Shown: one piece after another, positions 1 to 8,205 of the stretch
Layout of the letters: each line of letters opens with the position of its first letter
Numbering within the stretch: position 1 is the first letter of the stretch
From: Nocardiopsis alkaliphila YIM 80379
GTDB taxonomy: Bacteria > Actinomycetota > Actinomycetes > Streptosporangiales > Streptosporangiaceae
Direction: 5' to 3'
Assembly: GCF_000341005.1 (NCBI RefSeq)
Contig: NZ_ANBD01000028.1
Location: 1 to 35,169 of the forward strand
DNA: 35,169 bases
The notes under the pieces: generated by a model
Told to the model about the DNA's origin: nothing
Database searches by the model: none
The model's input: the letters and a program-made list of their open reading frames with translations, nothing else
Translations under genes and position numbers: made by a program

Positions 1-799
1 GGTTGCGCATGTTCCCGGCCTCCAGGAACACCTTCGGCACCGTGGACAGGTTCAGCCCGCCCAGGTCCGTGCGCTCGTCCAGACCTTCGTTGGCCAGGTA
101 GTCCGCGTACGGGATGTCGGAGCCCTCCAGGTACTCCCGTCGGATGTCCTCGGCGAGCAGTGCGGAGGGCTCAACGATCTCCTCGGTCAGCCCGTCCACT
201 GTTCCCGGGGCGATCACGTGGAAGCCTCGTCCGGACTCGGGTCCGCCGTCCGCGTGGAGGGACAGGGCCGCGTCGGCCTCGTTCTCGTTGCCGATCGCGG
301 CGCGTTCGTCGATACAGGGGCCGACACCGTCGTTGTCCTCGCGGGTCAGGACCACCGTGACCCCATCGGCTTCCAGACGTTCCCGAACGAGGAGGGACAG
401 TTCCCAGTTGAACTCGTGTTCGGCGTAGCCGTTCACGCTCTCAGCGCCCACGGCGTCACAGGCCTTCCTACCGTTGCCCACGTCGACTCGGGCGTTGATC
501 TCGTCGGGTGAGTCGGCGTTGCCGCCGTTGTGGCCGGGGTCGATCACCACCACCCGGTCGCCCAGGGGGCCGTCCCCTCGCGGGGCGGAGTCCTGTGCGG
601 AACCATGTGTCCGGCCTTCCTCGCCGGCCTCTCCGTTCCCGTCCTCGGGGCCGGGGAGCGGTGGAGCCGCCGTGGGGTCACCGTTCGGGGCGCTGCCGGC
701 CGGTAGGGAGCAGGCCGCGGTCCACAGCACTGTGAGCGACAGCAAGGCCAGGGCGCGGCCGGTGCGATTCCGGTGCCCTGAGGGTGCGGAATGGGGCAT
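1..799 (-). CDS. N-acetylmuramoyl-L-alanine amidase, lipoprotein (3' end outside window)
   Basis: Zinc amidase of the Amidase_3 family, which cuts the amide bond between MurNAc and the stem peptide of peptidoglycan outside the membrane. Read leftward from ATG 799, it opens with a positively charged, hydrophobic signal sequence ending in the lipobox-like TAAC (Cys about residue 30), then a Gly/Pro/Glu-rich linker. The catalytic domain follows: DPGHNGG (zinc His), a Glu in AEHEFN (zinc), SLHAD (zinc His) and FLEAGN (catalytic Glu). All core motifs are inside the window, so only the extreme C terminus is cut off. An in-frame TAA lies just upstream, and GTG 805 is the only other possible start. 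No good ribosome site is visible. Family call firm; lipoprotein status likely. Confidence 0.88.
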   Translation of the reverse strand, partial: MPHSAPSGHRNRTGRALALLSLTVLWTAACSLPAGSAPNGDPTAAPPLPGPEDGNGEAGEEGRTHGSAQDSAPRGDGPLGDRVVVIDPGHNGGNADSPDEINARVDVGNGRKACDAVGAESVNGYAEHEFNWELSLLVRERLEADGVTVVLTREDNDGVGPCIDERAAIGNENEADAALSLHADGGPESGRGFHVIAPGTVDGLTEEIVEPSALLAEDIRREYLEGSDIPYADYLANEGLDERTDLGGLNLSTVPKVFLEAGNMRN

Positions 800-1121
800 G
801 CCCACAACTTAGCCGCTGAAGGCGGCCCGACCGTACCGAGAAGCTTCGGAAACGAAGCCCGCCTTCTCACGGTCATGACTTCTTCGTTGGCGGACGGTTT
901 CCGTTTTGTGACCAAGAGGCTAGGCTCACCTTGTGGGCCGTCCACGCGCGGTCTTCCACACGTTCAGCGCATCGACCGGGTCGGGGACCTCTTCCACCTC
1001 GCCATCCGCGAAATACCGCGTCCGGCCCATCAGGTCGTGCGGACTCCCGTCCCGACGCACCGGTGTCAGGGCGGGCCCGGTCCTCGGGCCTGGCATCCCC
1101 CGATACAACAGGAGTGTTGTG
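800..1121. other. Intergenic region between divergent amidase and LAxTG protein genes
   Basis: About 320 bases with no well-supported gene. It must hold the promoters of the leftward amidase and of the rightward surface-protein gene, but I cannot name convincing -10/-35 pairs. A leftward 56-aa reading frame (926-1096) is listed separately as a weak candidate. The ribosome site AGGAG at 1110-1114 belongs to the rightward gene. Confidence 0.5.
926..1096 (-). CDS. Weak candidate small ORF, 56 aa
   Basis: Leftward frame from ATG 1096 to TGA 926. Its C-terminal half (FADGEVEEVPDPVDALNVWK and onward) has a protein-like composition and its third codon positions are mostly G or C. Against it: no ribosome site, no family I recognise, and the opposite strand is equally GC-biased here. 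An internal in-frame GTG could also serve as start. It lies upstream of, and on the same strand as, the amidase. Could equally be noncoding. Confidence 0.2.
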   Translation of the reverse strand: MPGPRTGPALTPVRRDGSPHDLMGRTRYFADGEVEEVPDPVDALNVWKTARGRPTR

Positions 1122-2327
1122 GTGACTCCCGCCAAGACGTCCGTTCGTCGAGTTCTCGCCGGAGGAACCCTTCTCATGGCGCTGAGCGTGTTCGGTGTCG
1201 CCTCCGCGGTCCCCGTCTCCGCGACCCCTCTCATCTGGGCGAAGGCACAGGCATGGGTGGCCGATGGCGACCTGGTCACCGGCTATTCCACCGCGATCGG
1301 TTTCAGTGGTGACCTGGATGACCAAAGCGCCTCCGATCCGCTCTCGGGCTCGCTGGCCGAGTACGCGCGGGTGGAGGGGGAGAGTCGGAGCCTGGTGGAG
1401 GATCGTTCCGGTGCGAGCGCGCAGGCCCGCGTCGATCGGGCCCGGGTCCGGGTCGGTGTGGAGGACCTGATCGAACTCGGCATGATCGGCGTGCCCGAAG
1501 GCGTGGATCAGCCGTCGGTCGAAACCTCGGAACGGCCGGAGGAGACCGAGGGTGAGCGGGGGACTTCGGAGGGGCCGAACGCCCCCACGGATGATTCCGA
1601 CGATGGGGAACGGCAACGGGCGGACGAGCCCGCGCCGCGGGCCCCCTTCCCGGAATCGGAGACCTCGCCCAGTGCCTCACCGACGCCGGAGGACGTGGTG
1701 CTCCTCGGCGAAGGTGAGTCGGAGAACGTTTCCACGGACGGCAACACGGTCGAGTTCACCGTCGAGGACGTGCGTGGTACCGCGACCGCCGGGTATGACG
1801 GTCGAACCGAAGCAAGCCTGGAGTACGGCGAACTGACCGCCTTCGGCGCCCCCGTCCCCGGGGCCGGGGACGAAGGGGGCGAATACGTGGCGGAAGAGGT
1901 CCTGGAGGTCTTCGACGCCGATGGTGAGACGGTCGACGAGGTGCCCGTCGGTATTCGTTTCCTGGTCCAGGAAAGTACCTTCGAGGACGACCACGAGGAC
2001 TGGGAGGGGCGGGGAATCCGCTCCGCGCTCACGGTGTGGGTTCAGATCGGTGACCCTGAGGACGGCAAGGGGTTCGCGGTCGACTTCGCCCACGTCTGGG
2101 CGATCGGTTCCACGCACGTGGTCGGAGCGGAGGCCGACCCGGATGGCGACGAGCCCGCCGATGCGGCTCAGGATCGGATCACATCCCCGAGCAACCGATT
2201 GGCGACCACCGGCGGCTCGGTCGCGGCGCTGATCACCGCGGCGGTCGTGGCGGTCGGTGGTGGTGTGAGCGCGACCTTCCTGGCCCGTAAGCGCACCACC
2301 GCCATGGACGATCGGATCGAGGACTGA
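1122..2327 (+). CDS. Secreted surface protein with LAxTG sortase signal
   Basis: A 401-aa protein of unknown function. GTG 1122 follows AGGAG (1110-1114) at 7 nt; GTG 1119 is the in-frame alternative. Visible order: a signal peptide (hydrophobic VLAGGTLLMALSVFGVASA, cleavage near SAT), a 90-residue N-terminal domain, an acidic Ser/Pro/Glu-rich linker (about residues 130-195), a second folded region, then a C-terminal LATTG pentapeptide, a hydrophobic helix and the basic ARKR. LAxTG is the established target of class E sortases in actinomycetes, so covalent attachment to the peptidoglycan is likely. No sortase gene is in the window. It sits divergent to a cell-wall amidase, and both products act in the envelope. 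The function of the ectodomain is unknown. Confidence 0.82.
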   Translation: MTPAKTSVRRVLAGGTLLMALSVFGVASAVPVSATPLIWAKAQAWVADGDLVTGYSTAIGFSGDLDDQSASDPLSGSLAEYARVEGESRSLVEDRSGASAQARVDRARVRVGVEDLIELGMIGVPEGVDQPSVETSERPEETEGERGTSEGPNAPTDDSDDGERQRADEPAPRAPFPESETSPSASPTPEDVVLLGEGESENVSTDGNTVEFTVEDVRGTATAGYDGRTEASLEYGELTAFGAPVPGAGDEGGEYVAEEVLEVFDADGETVDEVPVGIRFLVQESTFEDDHEDWEGRGIRSALTVWVQIGDPEDGKGFAVDFAHVWAIGSTHVVGAEADPDGDEPADAAQDRITSPSNRLATTGGSVAALITAAVVAVGGGVSATFLARKRTTAMDDRIED

Positions 2328-2467
2328 AGCCGACCGCGCGGGGAATTCCGGTCGGAACCCGAACCCTGGTTCCGGACAGGAATGACGATGAGGCCGCTGC
2401 TCGACATCGACTGCTGGTCATGTCCGGGAAGAAGCCCCAAGGGCGTCTCGTCGGGAAGACAGAAGAA

Positions 2468-2502
2468 GGGGCGAATCACACCGTGTTCGGGTGATCCGCC
2501 CC
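2468..2502. terminator. Hairpin between convergent surface-protein gene and bldC
   Basis: Inverted repeat with 12-bp arms (2468-2479 and 2491-2502, one mismatch) around an 11-base loop. It lies between the ends of a rightward gene (2327) and leftward bldC (2571), so it may serve both directions. There is no long T tract, as usual in high-GC actinomycetes. Confidence 0.7.
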
Positions 2503-2570
2503 GCAAACCTCTTGTCAGTAGCCGGAGGGCGTCCGGCTGCTCCCCCCGGAATCGGCACAGACCGCGGAGA

Positions 2571-2774
2571 TCACTCCGTGCGCTGGCTGGGGATACCGGC
2601 GAGCAGGGCACGGACCTCGGTCTCGCGGTAGCGGCGGTGGCCGCCCAAGGTGCGGATCGAGGTGAGCTTGCCCGCCTTGGCCCAGCGTGTCACGGTCTTG
2701 GGGTCCACGCGGAACATGGTGGCAACCTCGGCGGGGGTCAACAGGGGCTCCGCCTCGGGCGTGCGAGTCGACAT
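2571..2774 (-). CDS. bldC: BldC, MerR-like developmental DNA-binding protein
   Basis: A 67-aa protein made almost wholly of one MerR-type winged helix: LLTPAEVATMFRVDPKTVTR is the helix-turn-helix and TLGGHRRYRETEVRALL the wing. As I recall Streptomyces BldC, the match is close to identical over the whole length. The family binds direct repeats cooperatively and controls entry into development. ATG 2774 is preceded by a strong AGGAGGAGAGG site; upstream in-frame starts would only add untypical sequence. Unlike MerR proteins it has no effector domain, which is normal for BldC. It is monocistronic, ends before a hairpin and is preceded by a long upstream region. Confidence 0.95.
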   Translation of the reverse strand: MSTRTPEAEPLLTPAEVATMFRVDPKTVTRWAKAGKLTSIRTLGGHRRYRETEVRALLAGIPSQRTE

Positions 2775-2845
2775 GTGTACGGCCTCTCCTCCTGGATCTG
2801 TGTGCCGATCCTTGAGCCTTTTTCCTGGCACTTGGCCCGGATGTC

Positions 2846-2870
2846 CAATATGTTCTCTAGGTCCATATTG
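2846..2870. promoter_or_regulatory. Inverted repeat upstream of bldC
   Basis: CAATATG (2846-2852) and CATATTG (2864-2870) form a perfect 7-bp inverted repeat spaced by 11 bp, about 70 bp before the bldC start. It is AT-rich in a GC-rich setting, which suits an operator or promoter element. The protein that binds it is unknown. Confidence 0.35.
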
Positions 2871-3371
2871 ATACCACCCGAGGTGATTGCGCGACCACAC
2901 CAAGCAACTTTGCACGCGGGAGGCCAACGAAAGCCGCCCGTGGTCGCGTCACGCTAAGTGATTCTAGCGACACGTTTAGTGGCATGTGGCGTATTCGGTC
3001 AAAACTTCGTTCTCAGGCCTCGTTTTTCTCGATCCGGAGTGCCCGAAGTGCTAGGGCGGACCTGACCGAAATCCGTGCGCCGAGTGTGGAGGGGTGGGGT
3101 GGAGTCATGGCGGGCCACCCTGGGGGAGGGGTGGAGCGGTTCGGCGCCTTGGGCGCCCGGTCGCTTTCGCTGATGGGTCGGGTCACGTGGATGTGCGGCG
3201 TGGTAGGACTTTCGTGATTACTCAGGGTGCGGACAGTGACCGACTCACTACAGTCTACTCCGATCCCTATCGGGCGTTATGCCCAGTTTCACCGCGCTTG
3301 ATGGCGTGCTCGGGAGGGGCCGGGCCCCACGCCATCACCACGTGCGCAAAGACCTCCGAAGAAGAACGAGA

Positions 3372-3389
3372 AACCTGGTGTACCAGGTT
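3372..3389. promoter_or_regulatory. 18-bp palindrome AACCTGGT-GT-ACCAGGTT
   Basis: Perfect 8-bp arms around a 2-bp centre. The size and symmetry are those of an operator for a dimeric regulator (TetR or GntR size class). It lies about 90 bp past the end of the leftward unknown gene (3479-4312) and 600 bp upstream of bldC. Its binding protein is unknown, and it is too compact to be an efficient terminator. Confidence 0.4.
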
Positions 3390-3478
3390 GCTTCCCGGCG
3401 TGGCGTTCGATGTCTTCCGCCCTGAGATGACGACATCACCAGAGAATCGTCTTTGAAAAATCGGCGATCTCGTAACTC

Positions 3479-4312
3479 TCAGTTGGCGTGCTCCAGGGCT
3501 CGCACCGACCTCCAACGATGGGTGATCCGTTTTCGCAGTCGCACCACCCGTCCACCATCGCCCTTGGCCAGTGCCTCGATCGCGTCGGAGATTTCGGCCA
3601 CCGAACGGTCCTCGTTCAGGTGGTCGTCGCTGAGCAGATGGGGGAGTCCTCCGTAGTCCAGTTCGAGGAGGGACGCGGGATGCGCCACGGCCTCCAGCCA
3701 GGTCATGAGTTCTTCCGTGGACTTGGAGACGGCGTGCTCTCCGATGTTGTCGCGCAGGACCATGGCCGTGTGCTCCAACCTGTGTCGGGCCTGCGCGGTC
3801 CGGGTGAGGTACAGCAGCGTCCTGGTGGTGCCCGATGACAGCACCAGGCACCGCTCCTGGTGCTCGAAGGGAACGAACCATGGCACCGGAATCGTCCAGT
3901 TGCTCGATAGGATGCCCGGTGGGGTCCGTGCCCCCGACCCACGCCACCGGCGGTAATCGGCCGCGACTCGAAGGGCCTCCCGGGAGGGGACGAACGCCTC
4001 GGCCAAGGGCTTGGGAGTGGCGGAGGAGAACTCGGCGAAGGCCCGCCAAGAGCGTAACCGCGTCTGCCGAGGACACACGTACAACCGATCGTCCACGCGG
4101 CGCAGGTAGGCCTCCCGACTCTCCTGGGCCGGTGCCACCACTGGTGGTGAAGTGATGATTCGTCCCAGGCTCTCGGTCTGTTCGGCGGCCAGCGCGTTGA
4201 TCCGCTCAGGAAGACCCTTGGACGCCGCGTACCTCTCCCAGTACTCACGGTCATAAGGAGAGAAGGACGTGATCGGCTGGTAGACGCGGAGATAAGCGGT
4301 GTAGGGCAACAC
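3479..4312 (-). CDS. Conserved actinobacterial protein of unknown function
   Basis: About 277 aa from GTG 4312 (MVLPYTAYLRVYQPITSF...). An open frame extends to 4396, but the upstream residues look untypical. I recall actinobacterial proteins with this opening next to bldC and purM, but I know no function. No signal peptide or membrane helix is visible. It contains many Arg, Trp and Tyr residues, a basic patch near the C terminus (RVVRLRKRITHRWR), and a short segment resembling WFVPFEHQERCLV that may be a conserved core. It is divergent from the DUF3073 gene, with 252 bp between them. The protein looks globular and cytoplasmic. Confidence 0.75.
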   Translation of the reverse strand: MLPYTAYLRVYQPITSFSPYDREYWERYAASKGLPERINALAAEQTESLGRIITSPPVVAPAQESREAYLRRVDDRLYVCPRQTRLRSWRAFAEFSSATPKPLAEAFVPSREALRVAADYRRWRGSGARTPPGILSSNWTIPVPWFVPFEHQERCLVLSSGTTRTLLYLTRTAQARHRLEHTAMVLRDNIGEHAVSKSTEELMTWLEAVAHPASLLELDYGGLPHLLSDDHLNEDRSVAEISDAIEALAKGDGGRVVRLRKRITHRWRSVRALEHAN

Positions 4313-4469
4313 GATCGCATCGTGGCACAGATCGTTGCCTCTGGCACCAACCGTGAGTCGTGCCTGGTAGGAAGGCCTTTCGGGTGGGCACCACACCCAT
4401 CACACCCGGGGGGCGTAGGCACGGCGCGGTCCGACCAGGTACGGTTGTGTGTGTACGTAAGCTGACGCC

Positions 4470-4477
4470 TGACGTCA
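4470..4477. promoter_or_regulatory. TGACGTCA palindrome in divergent promoter region
   Basis: A perfect 8-bp palindrome midway between the divergent unknown gene (start 4312) and DUF3073 (start 4565). A TTGACG at 4484-4489 could be a -35 element for DUF3073, but I find no well-spaced -10. The role of the palindrome is unproven. Confidence 0.22.
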
Positions 4478-4564
4478 GTCGCGTTGACGGCGGTCAGCCT
4501 GGTACTGCGGGTTAGTAAGTGATCTGGGGTTCGTCGGAACCCAATCGTTGAGGGGGTCGAGCCA

Positions 4565-4792
4565 ATGGGGCGCGGCCGAGCCAAGGCCAAGCAGCAGAAG
4601 GTCGCCCGGAAGCTCAAGTACAGCACCGGGGGGACCGACCTTGATCGGCTGCGGTCGGAGCTGGGTGTCGCTGAGAACGAGGGGTCTACCGTCGGGCCGT
4701 CAGGTCCGGACGACCCCTATGGTGAACCTCACGACGACCTGGTCGACCGTTACGCGGATCTTGCCGATAAGTACTCGGATTCCGATAAGTAG
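4565..4792 (+). CDS. DUF3073 family protein
   Basis: A 75-aa protein starting MGRGRAKAKQQKVARKLKYS, the basic N terminus that defines DUF3073. The C-terminal half is acidic, with DDL and YADLADKYSDSD segments. The family is small, abundant and restricted to actinobacteria; its function is unknown. ATG 4565 follows GAGGGGG closely. The charge split (basic head, acidic tail) could suggest nucleic-acid or ribosome contact, which is inference only. It converges with purM and ends before a very strong hairpin. Confidence 0.9.
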   Translation: MGRGRAKAKQQKVARKLKYSTGGTDLDRLRSELGVAENEGSTVGPSGPDDPYGEPHDDLVDRYADLADKYSDSDK

Positions 4793-4885
4793 TCATACGT
4801 CGCTGAGACTTTCAGGTCGCTCGGACAACAACCGCTGACCTGTAGCGGCTACGGGTTCCAGATGGAAACCGTCGCGGACAGGTGG

Positions 4886-4929
4886 ATATAGCCGGTGCGA
4901 ACCACGCGAGTGGTTCGCACCGGCTATAT
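4886..4929. terminator. Strong bidirectional terminator, 20-bp perfect stem
   Basis: Arms 4886-4905 and 4910-4929 are exact reverse complements with a 4-base loop. The hairpin lies between convergent DUF3073 (ends 4792) and purM (ends 4945). The ATATA base of the stem gives T-rich flanks in both directions, so it probably stops transcription from both sides. Confidence 0.9.
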
Positions 4930-4944
4930 TCGCGTCCGTTTTTC

Positions 4945-6024
4945 TCACGCGGTCCGGTACTCGCCGTTCAGTACGGCGCGGCCGGAACCCTTCCGCACCA
5001 TGCCCAGCCGCCAGGCCGGGACGTCGCGTTCGGTGAGCAACCGGAGCGCGCGTTCGGTGTCTTGCTCCGCGACGATCGCCACCATCCCCACGCCCATGTT
5101 GAACGTGGCCTCCATGTCCTCGCGGGAGATCCGGCCCTTCTCGGCCAGGTAATCGAAGACCGGAAGTGGGGCCCAGGTGGAGCGGTCCAGGTCGGCGTCC
5201 AGGTCCTTTGGCAACGAACGGGAGAGGTTGGCCTCCAACCCACCACCGGTGATGTGGGAGTAAGCGTGCACCTCCACCGCGTCGGTCAACGCCGCACAGT
5301 CCTTGGCGTAGATCCGGGTCGGGGTGAGCAGGACTTCGCCCAACACCCCACCCAACTCGGGAACCGCCGCGTGCAGGTCCAGGTCGGCGCTGTCCACGAT
5401 GCGCCGCACCAGCGAATAACCGTTGGAGTGCGGGCCCGAGGCACCCATCGCGATCACGACGTCGCCCTCACGCACCCGGTCCGGTCCCAAGATGGCGTCG
5501 CCCTCCACGACACCGGTGCCGGCGCCGGCCAAGTCGTACTCCTCGGGTTCCATCACCCCCGGGTGCTCGGCGGTCTCCCCACCGATGAGCGCGCACCCCG
5601 CCTGGTGGCAGCCCTCGGCTATCCCGCCGACGATCTCAGCGATCTTCTCGGGCACCACGGCGCCGGTCGCGATGTAATCGGTCATGAAGAGCGGTTCCGC
5701 GCCACTGACGACCAGGTCGTCGATGACCATCGCGACCAGGTCGACGCCGATCGTGTCGTGCCGGTCCATCTGCCGGGCCAGCAGGATCTTGGTGCCCACC
5801 CCGTCGGTGGAGGTGGCAAGGACGGGGTCCTTGTACTTGGCCGTGTCCAAGCGGAACAGGCCCGCGAAACCGCTGGCGTCGGTGACCTGCTCGGGTCGGC
5901 GCGTACGCGCGACGTGACGCTTCATCAAGTCGACGGCGCGTTCACCGGCGGCGATATCGACACCCGCCGCCGCGTACGCGCCCGTCGTCCCTGTGCTGTC
6001 GGCTGCCCCGCGAGTTCTCCTCAT
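4945..6024 (-). CDS. purM: Phosphoribosylformylglycinamidine cyclo-ligase (AIR synthetase)
   Basis: Catalyses the ATP-dependent ring closure of FGAM to AIR, the fifth step of purine synthesis. The 359-aa length is normal. The N-terminal AIRS domain carries TDGVGTKI (residues 73-80) and a GGETAEHPGV glycine-rich turn; the C-terminal AIRS_C domain has ITGGGLEANLSR and FNMGVGM. ATG 6024 is preceded by GAAAG. It is the last gene of the leftward SCP-purF-purM operon, 110 bp after purF; that gap holds a small hairpin (6109-6122) that could tune mRNA stability. Confidence 0.96.
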   Translation of the reverse strand: MRRTRGAADSTGTTGAYAAAGVDIAAGERAVDLMKRHVARTRRPEQVTDASGFAGLFRLDTAKYKDPVLATSTDGVGTKILLARQMDRHDTIGVDLVAMVIDDLVVSGAEPLFMTDYIATGAVVPEKIAEIVGGIAEGCHQAGCALIGGETAEHPGVMEPEEYDLAGAGTGVVEGDAILGPDRVREGDVVIAMGASGPHSNGYSLVRRIVDSADLDLHAAVPELGGVLGEVLLTPTRIYAKDCAALTDAVEVHAYSHITGGGLEANLSRSLPKDLDADLDRSTWAPLPVFDYLAEKGRISREDMEATFNMGVGMVAIVAEQDTERALRLLTERDVPAWRLGMVRKGSGRAVLNGEYRTA

Positions 6025-6134
6025 GTCTTTCGGTGATCTGCTCGGGTCGTTCCGTCGCCTCGTTCGGAGGGCACATCGAAGGATCCGGCCGGACGGATGG
6101 GACGTGAGGGGCCGGACGGCCCTTCACGCGCGAG

Positions 6135-7637
6135 TCACTTGGGGCTGCTCGCCAGCGTGGAACCCTCAGGGGTACCGCAGACCTTCTCCAACAGGTACTT
6201 TCCCTGGGAGTCGGCATCGACCTGGAGCGGGTAGACCCCGTCGAAGCAGGCGCGGCACAGTTGGTCCTTGGGCTGCTCCGAGGCGGCGATGAGCTCGTCC
6301 AGGTCCACGTAGGCCAAGGAGTCCGCGTCGACGGACTCGGCGATCTCCTCGACCGACAGGTTGGCCGCGATGAGTTCGGCGCGGGTGGCGAAGTCGATGC
6401 CGTAGTAGCAAGGCCACAGCACGGGCGGGCTGGAGATCCGCACGTGCACTTCGGCGGCGCCCGCGTCGCGGAGCATCCGGACCAGGGCACGCTGGGTGTT
6501 GCCGCGCACGATCGAGTCGTCCACGACCACCAGACGGCGACCCTCGATGACCTCGCGAAGCGGGTTGAGCTTGAGTCGAATACCCAACTGGCGCAGCGTC
6601 TGGCTGGGCTGGATGAAGGTGCGCCCCACGTAGGAGTTCTTCACCAGACCTTGGGCGAAGGGAATGCCACTGGCCTCGGCGTAACCCACCGCGGCGGGGG
6701 TGCCGGACTCGGGGACCGGGATGACCAGGTCGGCGTCGACAGGGTGCTCCCGGGCCAGCCGGCGTCCGACCTCCACACGGGTGGAGTTGACGTTGCGTCC
6801 GGTGATGGTGGTGTCCGGACGGGCCAGGTAGACGTACTCGAACAGACAGCCCTTGCGCTGCACCTCGGCGAAACGTCGAGATCGCACACCGTCGCCGTTG
6901 ATGATCAGGAGTTCGCCGGGATCGATCTCCCTCACGAGTGTGGCGCCCACGATGTCGAGTGCGGCGGTCTCACTGGCCACGACCCAGCCTCCGGCGCCGG
7001 AGGTCTGGCCGAGGCGGCCCAGTACGAAGGGTCGGATGCCCTGCGGGTCACGGGCGGCGTAGAGGGTGTCCTCGTCCATGAACACCAGTGAGAAGGCGCC
7101 TTTGACCTGGGGGAGTAGCTCCATCGCCGCGTCCTCCACCGGCTGGCCGTCCTTGGCCCGCGCGGCGAGCAGGTTGGTGACCACCTCGGTGTCCGTGCCG
7201 GCGCCGTGACGCCGGTCGGGCAGCATCGAGGCCAGCTCCGGAGTGTTGACCAGGTTGCCGTTGTGGGCGAGTGCCAGGCCACCCTCACGTGCGGTGTAGA
7301 ACGTCGGCTGCGCGTTCTCCCACACGGGTGCCCCGGTGGTGGAGTAACGACAATGACCGATCGCGAGGTGGCCTCTGAGGGAGTCGAGTGTCGCCTCGTT
7401 GAAGACCTGGGAGACCAAGCCCATGTCCTTGTAGACGACGATCCGCTTTCCATCGCTCGTGGCGATGCCCGCGGATTCCTGTCCGCGGTGCTGGAGCGCG
7501 TAGAGACCGAAGTAGGTGAGCTTGCTGACTTCTTCGCCGGGTGCCCAGACCCCGAAGACACCGCAGGCGTCTTGCGGTCCGCGTTCGAGCGGATCGAGGT
7601 CCGTGGAGAGCCGGCCGTCGGAGTACGGCACACGCAA
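6135..7637 (-). CDS. purF: Amidophosphoribosyltransferase
   Basis: First committed step of purine synthesis: PRPP plus glutamine gives phosphoribosylamine. About 500 aa, normal length. An N-terminal Ntn-hydrolase glutaminase domain starts at Cys25 (QDACGVFG) after a propeptide that would be cleaved. The C-terminal phosphoribosyltransferase domain has the PRPP loop VVVDDSIVRGNT. Four cysteines (RKGCLFEY, LWPCYYG, LCRACFDG) match the [4Fe-4S] ligands of the Bacillus-type enzyme, so oxygen-sensitive cluster binding is likely. The start is TTG 7637 (GGAT upstream) or GTG 7631. It lies 38 bp after the SCP2-like gene and upstream of purM. Confidence 0.96.
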   Translation of the reverse strand: MRVPYSDGRLSTDLDPLERGPQDACGVFGVWAPGEEVSKLTYFGLYALQHRGQESAGIATSDGKRIVVYKDMGLVSQVFNEATLDSLRGHLAIGHCRYSTTGAPVWENAQPTFYTAREGGLALAHNGNLVNTPELASMLPDRRHGAGTDTEVVTNLLAARAKDGQPVEDAAMELLPQVKGAFSLVFMDEDTLYAARDPQGIRPFVLGRLGQTSGAGGWVVASETAALDIVGATLVREIDPGELLIINGDGVRSRRFAEVQRKGCLFEYVYLARPDTTITGRNVNSTRVEVGRRLAREHPVDADLVIPVPESGTPAAVGYAEASGIPFAQGLVKNSYVGRTFIQPSQTLRQLGIRLKLNPLREVIEGRRLVVVDDSIVRGNTQRALVRMLRDAGAAEVHVRISSPPVLWPCYYGIDFATRAELIAANLSVEEIAESVDADSLAYVDLDELIAASEQPKDQLCRACFDGVYPLQVDADSQGKYLLEKVCGTPEGSTLASSPK

Positions 7638-7675
7638 AGCTTATCCGTTGGAGAGGGAGGACCGGCCAACCGGGG

Positions 7676-8128
7676 TCATACGTCCCTTTCGTTCCGCCAC
7701 AGGGGTAGGTGGTCGGACAGGTCGGCGCGCACTCCAGTGGCCCCTACGTCGTGTTCGGTGACCGCATCGGCCCAGTCCCTTCGACCGATGGCCAACCGCA
7801 GCCAGGTGATCGGATCGGTCTCGACCACCCCGGGCGGGGTGCCTCGGGTGTGGCGAGGGCCCTCGATGGCCTGGACCGCCCCGTACGGCGGTACCCGCAC
7901 CTCCAGGCTGTGCCCCGGAGATCGGTCCGCCAGCACCGCCAGGCTGCATCGCACGGCGGCCTTGAGCAGTGCCCGGGGCGGGTTCTCCAGGCGTAGGGCA
8001 AGGCGTGCGCACGCCTGGACCGCCTCCTCGTCGGAACCGGAGAAGGTGGGTTCGTCGAGAAGGGAGAGTTGTTCGTCCAGAGCCGTGCGCAGGCGCCGCA
8101 CGGAATTCGGGGTGAGCGCGGAAGGCAT
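7676..8128 (-). CDS. Sterol-carrier (SCP2-like) family protein
   Basis: A 150-aa protein. The C-terminal part (LEVRVPPYGAVQAIEGPRHT, then TPPGVVETDPITWLRLAIGR and WADAV) matches the actinobacterial bacterial-SCP family usually found just upstream of purF. No membrane segment or signal peptide. The ligand is unknown; the fold is expected to bind a lipid or hydrophobic molecule. Many relatives carry an N-terminal DinB-like domain, absent here, where only a short helical N terminus precedes the SCP part. It is the first gene of the purine operon. ATG 8128 has a weak ribosome site. Its link to purine synthesis is unexplained. Confidence 0.8.
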   Translation of the reverse strand: MPSALTPNSVRRLRTALDEQLSLLDEPTFSGSDEEAVQACARLALRLENPPRALLKAAVRCSLAVLADRSPGHSLEVRVPPYGAVQAIEGPRHTRGTPPGVVETDPITWLRLAIGRRDWADAVTEHDVGATGVRADLSDHLPLWRNERDV

Positions 8129-8205
8129 GTGCGAAGCCTACGGGTGGTATGGACCGGAACCCGGATCACCGACCATCGGATGGATGAACGAGGAGGGTAC
8201 TTGTC

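Larger units (their letters stand above)
2775..3478. other. 700-bp intergenic region upstream of bldC
   Basis: No convincing gene on either strand: the open frames here lack ribosome sites and family likeness. It should hold the bldC promoter and leader. Two inverted repeats stand out and are listed separately (2846-2870 and 3372-3389). No tRNA-like fold was seen. The unusual length suggests complex control, but that is inference. Confidence 0.5.

Noticed and set aside
4886..4929. Terminal inverted repeats of a small mobile element
   Set aside because: The arms are separated by only 4 bases and lie between two convergent stops, so it is a terminator.
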